From contig JBKBKC010000013.1 of the NCBI GenBank assembly GCA_046294265.1, positions 62,001 to 126,000 on the forward strand: 64,000 nucleotides of DNA, written 5' to 3'. Made by a program: the position numbers and the translations under genes. This DNA is from JBKBKC01 sp046294265 (GTDB taxonomy: Bacteria > Pseudomonadota > Alphaproteobacteria > Rhodobacterales > Rhodobacteraceae). This document shows, one piece after another, positions 45,064 to 55,347 of the stretch; the stretch's first letter is position 1; each line of letters begins with the position of its first letter. Under the pieces are notes generated by a model. It saw nothing but the letters and a program-made list of their open reading frames with translations, was not told the DNA's origin and did not search any database.

Positions 45064-45093
45064 GGCGGGGATATTTGTCCCAAGATGAAAGGG
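45064..45093. repeat. GGGATATTT ... CAAGATGAAAG repeat copy between folB and folP
   Basis: GGGGATATTTGTCC followed by CAAGATGAAAGGG, one of five copies of this motif in the window. It lies in the folB-folP gap on the plus strand. Confidence 0.75.
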
Positions 45094-45107
45094 CAAGTGC
45101 CGCGGGG

Positions 45108-46010
45108 TCAGGCCGCGATCACGGGAACATGGCTGCCCGGGCTGACCGTGACAGGGCCGTGCACGATCAGCGCGCGGGCGCCAAAGGTTTCGGCCAGCCA
45201 CAACGAAAGGGCCTGCGGGTCGCGCGAATGCGGGCCGTCCACGGCGTCGAGCACCATCTTGGACGGCGCCCAGACCAGCGTTCGGCCCTGCCGCAGCGCC
45301 CAGTCGATTTCGGTGCGCGTGGCGACCACGACGCAGCGCGCATCGCGGGCGGCCAGTGTCCATGCGTTCTGTTCTATGGCCAAGAGATCGATGCGGCGCT
45401 GCGTGGGGCCGTGACCGGTGACCGGGCGTGGCAGGTCGGGCGGACCCAATGTCAGGATCAGCGGCGCCCCCTGCGCCTGCCAGCCCGTCAGGAGGGCGGC
45501 CAGATCGGGGGCGGCGACGGTGGCGTTGTCAAGGTGGATCACCAGCGGGGCCACGGGGTCCCGCACCGTGACCGCGGCACTTGGCCCGCGGCTGCGCACG
45601 ATCTCCACGCCCTTGGCAAAGGGGCCGAGGTCAAGCTTTTCGATGCGGACGAAGGCGCGCATGGCCGAGGGTTCGGACAGGACACGGTCGGCCACCCGTT
45701 CGGCCAGCGTTTCCAGAAGGTTGAGCCGTTCGGCGGCCAATTCTGTCGCAATGGCATCGGTGATCCGGTCGTAGGACAGGATGCGGTCCACATCGTCGGC
45801 CAGCGGGGCGGTCGGTGGTGCCACCTCGACCACCACATCGAAGCGCAGGCGCTGCGGGTGCCCGCGCTCGGGTTGGAAGGCGCCGATGTCGGCGGTCACG
45901 ACATGGTCGCGCAGGAAGATGCGGTCGCGCGGGTCGGCCCCCGCCGAGGCGATGGCACGCGCGAGGGGCGGTGCAAAGGCGAGCGATGTGTCGTCATGTG
46001 CGTCGGGCAA
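45108..46010 (-). CDS. folB: Dihydroneopterin aldolase-domain protein with extra C-terminal domain
   Basis: A 300-residue protein. Residues about 30-145 form a FolB domain: DRIFLRDHVVTADIGAFQPERGHPQRLRFDVVVEV, ILSYDRITDAIATELAAERLNLLETLAERVADRVL and the Lys of FVRIEKLDLGPF. FolB cleaves dihydroneopterin to hydroxymethyl-dihydropterin, two steps before FolP. Ordinary FolB is about 120 residues; here a second domain of 130 residues (VIHLDNATVAAPDLAALLTGWQAQGAPLILTLGPP ... GARALIVHGPVTVSPG) follows that I do not recognise. First gene of the fol-glm run. Confidence 0.85.
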   Translation of the reverse strand: MPDAHDDTSLAFAPPLARAIASAGADPRDRIFLRDHVVTADIGAFQPERGHPQRLRFDVVVEVAPPTAPLADDVDRILSYDRITDAIATELAAERLNLLETLAERVADRVLSEPSAMRAFVRIEKLDLGPFAKGVEIVRSRGPSAAVTVRDPVAPLVIHLDNATVAAPDLAALLTGWQAQGAPLILTLGPPDLPRPVTGHGPTQRRIDLLAIEQNAWTLAARDARCVVVATRTEIDWALRQGRTLVWAPSKMVLDAVDGPHSRDPQALSLWLAETFGARALIVHGPVTVSPGSHVPVIAA

Positions 46011-46099
46011 GCGCGGGCTCCTGTCGGGCAGGGCCGTGGTGCCCGGTCTGGAGACTGGTGCCGCGATACCGTGCGACCGTCAAGGCGATGCTGGCGACG

Positions 46100-46786
46100 T
46101 CAGAAGGAGGTTCGGGTGGGCTGGCGGTAAAACAGATGGCCGCCAATCGCGGCGGTGCGGGCAAACCGCTTGGCCCAGGACGGGCGCACGCCATGCGTGT
46201 GGAAATGCGTGGCACCCTTGGTGAGCGCGCGGGGGGCGGTGCCCGACATCAGCGCGGCGGCGATCCGGCCCGCCCGATCCCAGGCCGCCGGTTCGCTGAT
46301 GCGGTTGGTCTTGCCATCGCAGACATAGCTGAACTGGCATCCGCCTCCGCCCGATTGGGACACCACCGCGCAGACCGAGTTCGGATAGGCGGGACTGGCT
46401 ACGCGGTTCAGCACCACCTCCGCCACCGCGAACTGGCCTTGCAGCGTCTCGCCGCGCGCCTCGAAATAGATCGCGCGCGACAGGCATTCCCATTCGCGCC
46501 CGCCACCTGCCGCCGGTTGATCAAGCAGCCACGCGGCATCGTAGCGAGGGGGGGGTGCCACCTCGGCGGGGGCGCGGCCCGACGCGACGCCGGGCGGAAG
46601 CGCGGCCATCGCATCATGTTCGGCCGAGATCAGGGCGGCGAGCGCAAGGCCGATGGGCGGGTTCGTTGAATTGGCGGTGCTGATGGCGACATCGGCCTGG
46701 GCCATTCCGACCGAGCCGAGGAACAGCGCAAGCAGGGGTCCCGAGCCGGACCGCCGCATCGGTTTCAGGATCCTGTGAATGGACAT
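46100..46786 (-). CDS. SleB-type cell wall hydrolase
   Basis: A 228-residue exported protein with signal peptide MSIHRILKPMRRSGSGPLLALFLGSVGMAQA. The C-terminal half is a Hydrolase_2 (SleB/CwlJ) domain: LSRAIYFEARGETLQGQFAVAEVVLNRVASPAYPNSVCAVVSQ with the catalytic Glu in YFEARGE, then CQFSYVCDG and THFHTHGVRPSWAKR. Such enzymes are lytic transglycosylases or amidases acting on peptidoglycan. ATG 46786 was chosen because it directly starts the signal peptide. The 227 bases upstream hold a palindrome. Confidence 0.9.
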   Translation of the reverse strand: MSIHRILKPMRRSGSGPLLALFLGSVGMAQADVAISTANSTNPPIGLALAALISAEHDAMAALPPGVASGRAPAEVAPPPRYDAAWLLDQPAAGGGREWECLSRAIYFEARGETLQGQFAVAEVVLNRVASPAYPNSVCAVVSQSGGGGCQFSYVCDGKTNRISEPAAWDRAGRIAAALMSGTAPRALTKGATHFHTHGVRPSWAKRFARTAAIGGHLFYRQPTRTSF

Positions 46787-46917
46787 GATCGTCTGGCTCC
46801 GCCGGTTATCCGTCGCCTTCAAGCCGCCGCAATCTCGATCATGATCGACTAAGACTGCATGCGGACCGGCCACAGGCGCGGAGCGTTAACGCAGCTTGCG
46901 TAGAGAGTCCATTTACA

Positions 46918-46933
46918 GTTGCATAATTGCAAC
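46918..46933. promoter_or_regulatory. Palindromic operator-like site between sleB-like and ppdK-like genes
   Basis: GTTGCA and TGCAAC form a perfect inverted repeat with a TAAT centre in an AT-richer stretch. It lies 132 bases upstream of the hydrolase start and 80 bases past the end of the PPDK-like gene, both on the minus strand. The symmetry suggests a dimeric regulator; identity unknown. Confidence 0.45.
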
Positions 46934-47013
46934 AATGCCCGCGCGTGGATCGGCGTTAATCCGCCGACTCCGCTTCGAATTGTTTCGGAATAGTGAACGT
47001 TAGATGAGGGTGA

Positions 47014-49563
<2,550 letters not shown>

Positions 49564-49646
49564 TGCGGCATCCTCTGTCTCAGGTGCAGCATACGCCTGT
49601 TGCGCGGTGGTGCAAGCGGAGAGGTCGGCGGGGGGCTTTGCGCCCC

Positions 49647-49720
49647 GTCGCCGTCGGGCTTGAACCGATGGCGCTCCGACGGCGACCCCCCGCAGGATAT
49701 TTGTGCCAAGATGAAGGGGG
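49647..49720. repeat. Hairpin plus GGATATTT repeat copy between ppdK-like gene and glyS
   Basis: GTCGCCGTCGG (49647-49657) and CCGACGGCGAC (49676-49686) form a perfect 11-bp stem. Directly after it lies AGGATATTTGTG followed by CCAAGATGAAGGGGG, ending at the glyS stop. Probably the glyS terminator region. Confidence 0.8.
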
Positions 49721-51871
49721 TTAGCCTTCGATCCTTGTGAGGTCGGCCACTTGCGCGCAGGTGGCGCGGATGCGGTGCAGCAGGTTCAGGCGGTTGCGGC
49801 GGATCACGGCGTTGTCGGTGTTGACCTGCACGGCGGTGAAGAAGGCGTCGATGGGGGCGCGGAGGGCGGCCATTTCGGCCATGGCGGCGGCGAAATCCTC
49901 GGCGGCCATGGCGGGGGCGATCTTGGCCTCGGCACGGTCGAGAGCGGTGAAGAGGGCGGTTTCGGCCGGGTCCTGCGCGAGTTTGGGGTCGGGGCCGTAG
50001 GAGTATTCGACGCCGTCCTTTGCTTCCGCCTGGGTGAGGATGTTGCTGGCGCGTTTGAACCCCTGCAGGAGGTTTGCGCCGTCGTCGGTTTTCAGGAAGG
50101 CCGAAAGGGCCTGCGCGCGGTTGACCAGCAGGGTGAGGTCATCGTTGCCGGGCCCCGCGGCGCTTGTCGCCGCAAACGGCGACGGGGCAAGGCAGGCGTC
50201 GATTATGTCGTGGGAGATGGCCTGATCGCGGAGGGTGACCTTGAGGCGGTCGTGGAGGAAGCCAAGAAGGCTGACGGTGGTCTGTTGGATGTAGGTGCCA
50301 CCCTCCATCTCGAAACCACTCCAGACAATTTCGGTGTGCTCGTCCATATGCTCTTGATGGGCAGTCAGGATGTCAGCCAGAGCCAATCTCACCCCGTTCC
50401 CCACCACCAACCGGATCACCCCCAAGGCCGCCCGCCGCAGCGCGTAGGGGTCCTTGCTCCCGGTCGGCTTCTCGTCGATCGCCCAGAAGCCCGTCAGCGT
50501 GTCGATCTTGTCGGCCAGCGCCACGGCGACCGACACCGGCGCCGTGGGCACGGCGTCGGAGGGACCGAGCGGCGAATAGTGGTCGCGGGCGGCGTCGGCG
50601 ACTTCGGGGGGTTCGCCTGCGGTGAGGGCGTAATAGCGGCCCATTACGCCTTGCAACTCGGGAAACTCCCCCACCATGGCCGAGCGCAGGTCGAGTTTCG
50701 CCAGACGCGCGGCGCGTTCGGCCATGTCGGGGTCGGCCCCGACCATCGGCGCAATCTCGCGCGCCAGGGCCGCGATGCGGGCGATGCGGTCGGCCTGGCT
50801 GCCCAGCTTGTTGTGGAAGGTGACTGAATTGAGACCCGCCGCCCACGCGCCCATGCCCGCCTTCGCCTCGCGCAGGTCGGCGTCATGGAAGAACCGCGCG
50901 TCGGACAGGCGGGCGGCCAGCACCTTCTGGTTGCCGGCAAGGATCGTGGCCCCATGGTCGGCGGTCTTGGTATTGGCGACGGTCACGAAGCCTTCGATGC
51001 GGCCGGTGGCGGGATTGCGCACAGAAAAGAACTTCTGATGCTCGCGCATCGAGGTTTGCAGCACCTCCGCCGGCAGGTGCAGGAAGTCGGGCGCGATCTG
51101 GCCCATCAGGACGACGGGCCATTCCACCAGCCCCGCGACCTCGGACAAAAGGGCGGCATCCGGCACCACCTCCAGACCCCGGGCAAAGGCCATCTGGGCA
51201 GCGTCGTGCCAGATCGCGGCTTCCCGCTCGGCGGAGTCCAGAACAACATGGGCGCGGGCAAGTTTCGCGCGATAGTCGTCGAAGGAGGTGACAGCGAAGG
51301 GCGCGGGGGACAGGAAGCGGTGGCCCTCGGTAACGTTTCCGCCCGTCAGGTGATCGACGGTCAGGGGCACGGTGTCGGACCCGGCCTCAGAGGCCAGGAC
51401 GCACAGGATGCGGCGCAAGGGGCGGACCCAGCGCAAGGACCCCGCCCCCCAGCGCATGGATTTGGGCCAGGGGAAGGTGCGGATCACATGCTCCACCACC
51501 TCGGCCAGGATGGACGCGGCGGGGCGTCCGGGTTTTTCGATCACGGCAAAGAATAGCTGCGCCTTCTTGTCGTCGCGGATCACCAGCTGGTCGCGGGTGA
51601 GGCCGGTGGACCGCAGAAAACCTTCGATGGCGGCTGGCGGCGCATCGGTGCGGGGACCTTTGCGTTCCTCGCGCAAGGCGGGGCTTTCGGCGGTCAGCCC
51701 CTCGATGGCAAGGGTGAGGCGGCGGGGGGTCGAGAAGGCCCCGGCACTGGCGTAGGTCAGGCCCGCCTGAACAAGCCCCTCGGTCACCAGACGCTTCAGG
51801 TCGTCGCGGGCGCGGGCCTGCATGCGGGCGGGGATTTCCTCGGAGAAGAGTTCGAGGAGGAGATCGGGCAT
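49721..51871 (-). CDS. glyS: Glycyl-tRNA synthetase beta subunit
   Basis: A 716-residue subunit of the alpha2beta2-type GlyRS, which charges tRNA-Gly. The N-terminus MPDLLLELFSEEIPARMQARAR is diagnostic; MREHQKFFSVRNP and the HD-like region GVMGRYYALTAGEPPEVADAARDHYSPLGPSD follow, and the C-terminal part is the anticodon-binding helical domain. ATG 51871 was chosen because it gives this exact N-terminus. It starts four bases after the small membrane protein gene that separates it from glyQ. Confidence 0.96.
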   Translation of the reverse strand: MPDLLLELFSEEIPARMQARARDDLKRLVTEGLVQAGLTYASAGAFSTPRRLTLAIEGLTAESPALREERKGPRTDAPPAAIEGFLRSTGLTRDQLVIRDDKKAQLFFAVIEKPGRPAASILAEVVEHVIRTFPWPKSMRWGAGSLRWVRPLRRILCVLASEAGSDTVPLTVDHLTGGNVTEGHRFLSPAPFAVTSFDDYRAKLARAHVVLDSAEREAAIWHDAAQMAFARGLEVVPDAALLSEVAGLVEWPVVLMGQIAPDFLHLPAEVLQTSMREHQKFFSVRNPATGRIEGFVTVANTKTADHGATILAGNQKVLAARLSDARFFHDADLREAKAGMGAWAAGLNSVTFHNKLGSQADRIARIAALAREIAPMVGADPDMAERAARLAKLDLRSAMVGEFPELQGVMGRYYALTAGEPPEVADAARDHYSPLGPSDAVPTAPVSVAVALADKIDTLTGFWAIDEKPTGSKDPYALRRAALGVIRLVVGNGVRLALADILTAHQEHMDEHTEIVWSGFEMEGGTYIQQTTVSLLGFLHDRLKVTLRDQAISHDIIDACLAPSPFAATSAAGPGNDDLTLLVNRAQALSAFLKTDDGANLLQGFKRASNILTQAEAKDGVEYSYGPDPKLAQDPAETALFTALDRAEAKIAPAMAAEDFAAAMAEMAALRAPIDAFFTAVQVNTDNAVIRRNRLNLLHRIRATCAQVADLTRIEG

Positions 51872-51875
51872 GGGG

Positions 51876-52418
51876 TCAGTATCCGGTGCTGGTGGGCGGC
51901 CGCTCGGGGCGCGCGGGGGGCGGCGGGCAGCCTTCGGGCAGGGCCTTGCCGTCGAAAAGCTCCTTGCCGCAGGCGTTGATCTGCGGCCAGACAAAGATGC
52001 GGCCGTCGGGGAAGGCGGCAATCACGCGGTCCACGCCCCAGGGGGTGTGTTCGGAGGAAAGCCAGGCGGCGGCCTCGCCGCGTTCGAGGGCCGCACCGAT
52101 GGCTGCGGCATCGAAACAGTCGAACCAGCCCGGCGCGGTAAGGGGCACGGGGGCGGGATGCGTTTGCGCGGTATCCGGCAGGGGCGCGGCGAGGCGGGCG
52201 CAGGCACGGAACCGGATGGGGGAGCTGTTGCTGTCGATCCCCTGAAAGTCGGTGACGGGCAGCGGGGCGGTGGTGCCGTCGGTCCGGGCAAAGGTGAGGG
52301 CGGCCTCGGGCGAGGCGGGGTCGATCCTGTCGTAGAAGGCATAGACCTGAAGGTAATACATTCCGCCCCCCGCGAGGATGGCGGAGACGACGATCAGCGC
52401 CACAAGGATTTTGCCCAT
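51876..52418 (-). CDS. Small membrane-anchored protein between glyQ and glyS (DUF6446-like)
   Basis: A 180-residue protein with a single N-terminal anchor (MGKILVALIVVSAILAGGGMYYLQVYAFYDRI) and a periplasmic domain of about 145 residues with four Cys (RFRACARL, WFDCFDAA, NACGKELF, EGCPPPP), probably disulphide-bonded. I recall this type as DUF6446 in Rhodobacteraceae, of unknown function. It is wedged between the two GlyRS genes with gaps of two and four bases, so it is co-transcribed and translationally coupled. Confidence 0.82.
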   Translation of the reverse strand: MGKILVALIVVSAILAGGGMYYLQVYAFYDRIDPASPEAALTFARTDGTTAPLPVTDFQGIDSNSSPIRFRACARLAAPLPDTAQTHPAPVPLTAPGWFDCFDAAAIGAALERGEAAAWLSSEHTPWGVDRVIAAFPDGRIFVWPQINACGKELFDGKALPEGCPPPPARPERPPTSTGY

Positions 52419-52420
52419 GC

Positions 52421-53347
52421 TCACAGCGAGGCCCCCGCTTCTGTCGTCACAAAGGCATCGGCGCAGGCCTTGGCCAGCGTCCGCACGCGGCCGATATAGG
52501 CCTGCCGTTCGGTGACCGAGATGACGCCCCGCGCGTCCAGCAGGTTGAAGATGTGGCTGGCCTTGATGCACTGGTCATAGGCGGGATGGGCCATCACGAT
52601 GCGGCGGCCCGATGTGGGATCGTCGGGGGCAAAAGCCAGAAGGCGCGCGCATTCCGCCTCGGCCCGCTGGAAATCGCCCTGCAGTTTCTCGCTATCGGCG
52701 GCGTCGAAGTTGTGACGGCTGTATTCCTGTTCGGTCTGGCGGAAGATGTCGCCATACCGCAGCGGGATCGAGCTTTGCGGGTCGTTGAAGGGCATGTCCA
52801 TCACATGGTCCACCCCCAACACATACATCGCCAGCCGCTCCAGCCCATAGGTCAACTCGCCCGAGACCGGATGGCAGTCATGCCCGCCGACCTGCTGGAA
52901 ATAGGTGAATTGGCTCACCTCCATCCCGTCGCACCACACCTCCCACCCCAGGCCCCAGGCGCCGAGCGTGGGGCTTTCCCAGTCATCCTCGACAAAGCGG
53001 ATGTCGTGCAGGGCGGGGTCGATGCCGATGGCGGCGAGGCTGCCCAGATACAGCTCCTGCAGGTCGGGGGGCGAGGGTTTGATGATGACCTGATACTGGT
53101 AATAGTGCTGCAGCCGGTTTGGGTTCTCGCCATAGCGCCCGTCGGTGGGGCGGCGCGAGGGCTGGACATAGGCGGCCGCCCAGGGACGGTTGCCCAAGCT
53201 GCGCAGCGTGGTCGCGGGGTGGAAGGTGCCCGCCCCCACCTCCATGTCATAGGGTTGCAGCACGGCGCAGCCCTGCGCGCCCCAATAGGACATCAGGCGC
53301 AGGATGATCTCCTGGAAACTGCGGGGGGGGGTCAGGTGTTGTGGCAT
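52421..53347 (-). CDS. glyQ: Glycyl-tRNA synthetase alpha subunit
   Basis: A 308-residue catalytic subunit of class II GlyRS. Blocks: SFQEIILRLMSYWGAQGCAVLQPYDMEVGAGTFHPATTLRSLG, WAAAYVQPSRRPTDGRYGENPNRLQHYYQYQVIIKP, and FTYFQQVGGHDCHPVSGELTYGLERLAMY (class II motif 3). First gene of the glyQ-glyS run; length is standard. Confidence 0.97.
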   Translation of the reverse strand: MPQHLTPPRSFQEIILRLMSYWGAQGCAVLQPYDMEVGAGTFHPATTLRSLGNRPWAAAYVQPSRRPTDGRYGENPNRLQHYYQYQVIIKPSPPDLQELYLGSLAAIGIDPALHDIRFVEDDWESPTLGAWGLGWEVWCDGMEVSQFTYFQQVGGHDCHPVSGELTYGLERLAMYVLGVDHVMDMPFNDPQSSIPLRYGDIFRQTEQEYSRHNFDAADSEKLQGDFQRAEAECARLLAFAPDDPTSGRRIVMAHPAYDQCIKASHIFNLLDARGVISVTERQAYIGRVRTLAKACADAFVTTEAGASL

Positions 53348-53526
53348 GGGCTACCCGGGTCAGAGGTTGTGCGCTGCATAGGTGCGGGGGCGGGCGGGGT
53401 CAATGCGGCCTGCATGGCGCCGGGGGGCTGCACGAATGCGTCACGAATGCGCGGGGGGTGCTGGAAATCCCATGCAAACTGTGGTTTGCGCGGAATGTAA
53501 CAGGTGAAATGCGGGATTCTGACAAT

Positions 53527-55341
53527 ATGCGCCTTCTGTTGACGATTGCTGCCGTGATCCTGCTGATCCTGCCCGCCAAGTCATGGGCGCAAGCCAACCC
53601 CAGCTTCTGGGTGCAGATAGAGGCGCAGCCGCGCCTTGCCGATGCCGAGGTGCGGGCGCGGGCCTGGTCACAGGTGTTTCCCGACGTGGCGGGGTTCCGC
53701 ATGGCCTCGGGCTGGTATGCGATCACCTTGGGTCCCTATCCCCGTGAGGCGGCGCTGGACCGGCTGAACGGCCTCTTGCGGGAAAACCTGATCCCGTCCG
53801 ACAGCTTTCTGGCGGCGGGCGAGGTCTATCGCGCGCCGTTCTGGCCAGTGGGCGGCGTGCCTGCCCCCGCAGCCCCGGTCGAGACGCCGGCCGAACCCGT
53901 CGCCCCCCCTGCAACGGTCGAGGTGACGCGACTGGCGCCGCCTGCACCCGAACCGCCGCCACAGGACACCGCCGCAGCCCACCCTGCCCCCCTCGCCCCC
54001 CTGCCCGGCCCCGAGGAAACCCTGGCCGAAGCGCGCGCCAACGAGGGGCGGCTGAGCCGCGAAGAGCGTCAGGCGATCCAGTCGGCGCTGCAATGGGCGG
54101 GGTTCTACACCTCGGCCATCGACGGCGCCTTCGGTGTTGGCACGCGCGGGTCGATCACCGCCTGGCAATCGGCGCGGGGATTCGAGGCGTCGGGCTTTCT
54201 GACGACCCGGCAGCGCGAGCAGTTGCTTGGGGAGCGGGCGGCGCTGGAGACGGCCCTTGGCCTGCAGACCGTGACGGAACCCGAAGCGGGGATCGAGATC
54301 GCCCTGCCGCTGCGCCATGTCGCCTTTGACGGCTACGCCCCGCCCTTTGCCCATTTCGCAGAACAGAACGGCAGCGGGCTGCGCGTGGTGCTGATCAGCC
54401 AGAAGGGCGACGTGGCCTCTCTGCGCGGGCTTTACGACATGCTGCAGTCGCTGGACGCGGTGCCACCGCAGGGGCGTCGTGCGGTGTCGGACCGCAGCTT
54501 TTCCATCGAGGCCGCGAATGAGCGCATCGCCTCGCAATCCTATGCCGAGCTGTCGCAAGGCCTCATCAAGGGCTGGATGCTGATCTGGGAGCCGCGCGCG
54601 GCTGCCCTTGCGGCGCAGGCGCTGCCCCTGATGAAATCGAGCTTCCGAAGCACCGGCGCGCGCGCGCTGGACCGCGACCTGGTGCCGCTGGATGCGGCCG
54701 CACAGCTGGCCATGCTGACCGGGATGGAGGTGCGCAGGCCCGCCCTGTCGCGCACGGGGTTCTATGTCTCGGCGCGCGGCGACGTGCTGACCACCGCCGA
54801 GGCGGTGGCGTCCTGCGACCGGATCGTGCTGGACCGCGTGACCGAGGCGCGGGTGCGCAGCGTTGATGCGGGCCTTGGCATTGCGCTGGTGTCGCCCGTG
54901 ACGGCGCTGGCTCCACCTGCCGTCGCGGCACTTGCCACCGACCTGCCCCGCCCGGGCTCCGAGATCGCCGTGGCGGGCTATTCCTATGGCGAAGCGCTCC
55001 CCGGCCCCGCGCTGAGTTTCGGCGCGATGGCCGAGGCTGCAGGGCTCGACGGCAACGCCGACCTGCGGCGGCTGGCGCTGGCGGCGCTGCCCGGCGATGC
55101 GGGGGGGGCGGTCCTGGATGGCAAGGGGGCGGTGCTGGGCATGCTGCTGGCGCAGTCGGCGGACGCGGCGCGGGTGCTGCCCCAGGGGGTTGCGCTGGCG
55201 ATGGGGGCTGCGCGGCTTGCAAGCTGGCTGAAGGCGGCGGGCCTGCCCGTCATCTCCGCATCCGGCGGCCCTGCCCTCGGCCCCGAGGACCTGACGGCGC
55301 GGGCGACGCGGATGACGGTGCTGGTGTCCTGCTGGCGCTGA
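53527..55341 (+). CDS. Secreted SPOR-like/PG-binding protein with a degenerate trypsin-like domain
   Basis: A 604-residue exported protein with signal peptide MRLLLTIAAVILLILPAKSWAQA. Residues about 24-100 look like a SPOR-type fold (WVQIEAQPRLADAEVRARAWSQVFP ... YAITLGPYPREAALDRL). After a Pro-rich linker comes a PG_binding_1 domain (about 178-240, AIQSALQWAGFYTSAIDGAFGVGTRGSITAWQ). A middle region follows, then a C-terminal part laid out like a trypsin-like protease (FYVSARGDVLTTAEAVASCDRIVL ... GDAGGAVLDGKGAVLGML). The His block reads TTAEAV and the Ser block GDAGG, so the catalytic His and Ser are absent. It should bind peptidoglycan rather than cut proteins. ATG 53509 is an alternative start. 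Confidence 0.8.
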   Translation: MRLLLTIAAVILLILPAKSWAQANPSFWVQIEAQPRLADAEVRARAWSQVFPDVAGFRMASGWYAITLGPYPREAALDRLNGLLRENLIPSDSFLAAGEVYRAPFWPVGGVPAPAAPVETPAEPVAPPATVEVTRLAPPAPEPPPQDTAAAHPAPLAPLPGPEETLAEARANEGRLSREERQAIQSALQWAGFYTSAIDGAFGVGTRGSITAWQSARGFEASGFLTTRQREQLLGERAALETALGLQTVTEPEAGIEIALPLRHVAFDGYAPPFAHFAEQNGSGLRVVLISQKGDVASLRGLYDMLQSLDAVPPQGRRAVSDRSFSIEAANERIASQSYAELSQGLIKGWMLIWEPRAAALAAQALPLMKSSFRSTGARALDRDLVPLDAAAQLAMLTGMEVRRPALSRTGFYVSARGDVLTTAEAVASCDRIVLDRVTEARVRSVDAGLGIALVSPVTALAPPAVAALATDLPRPGSEIAVAGYSYGEALPGPALSFGAMAEAAGLDGNADLRRLALAALPGDAGGAVLDGKGAVLGMLLAQSADAARVLPQGVALAMGAARLASWLKAAGLPVISASGGPALGPEDLTARATRMTVLVSCWR

Positions 55342-55347
55342 GGCGGA

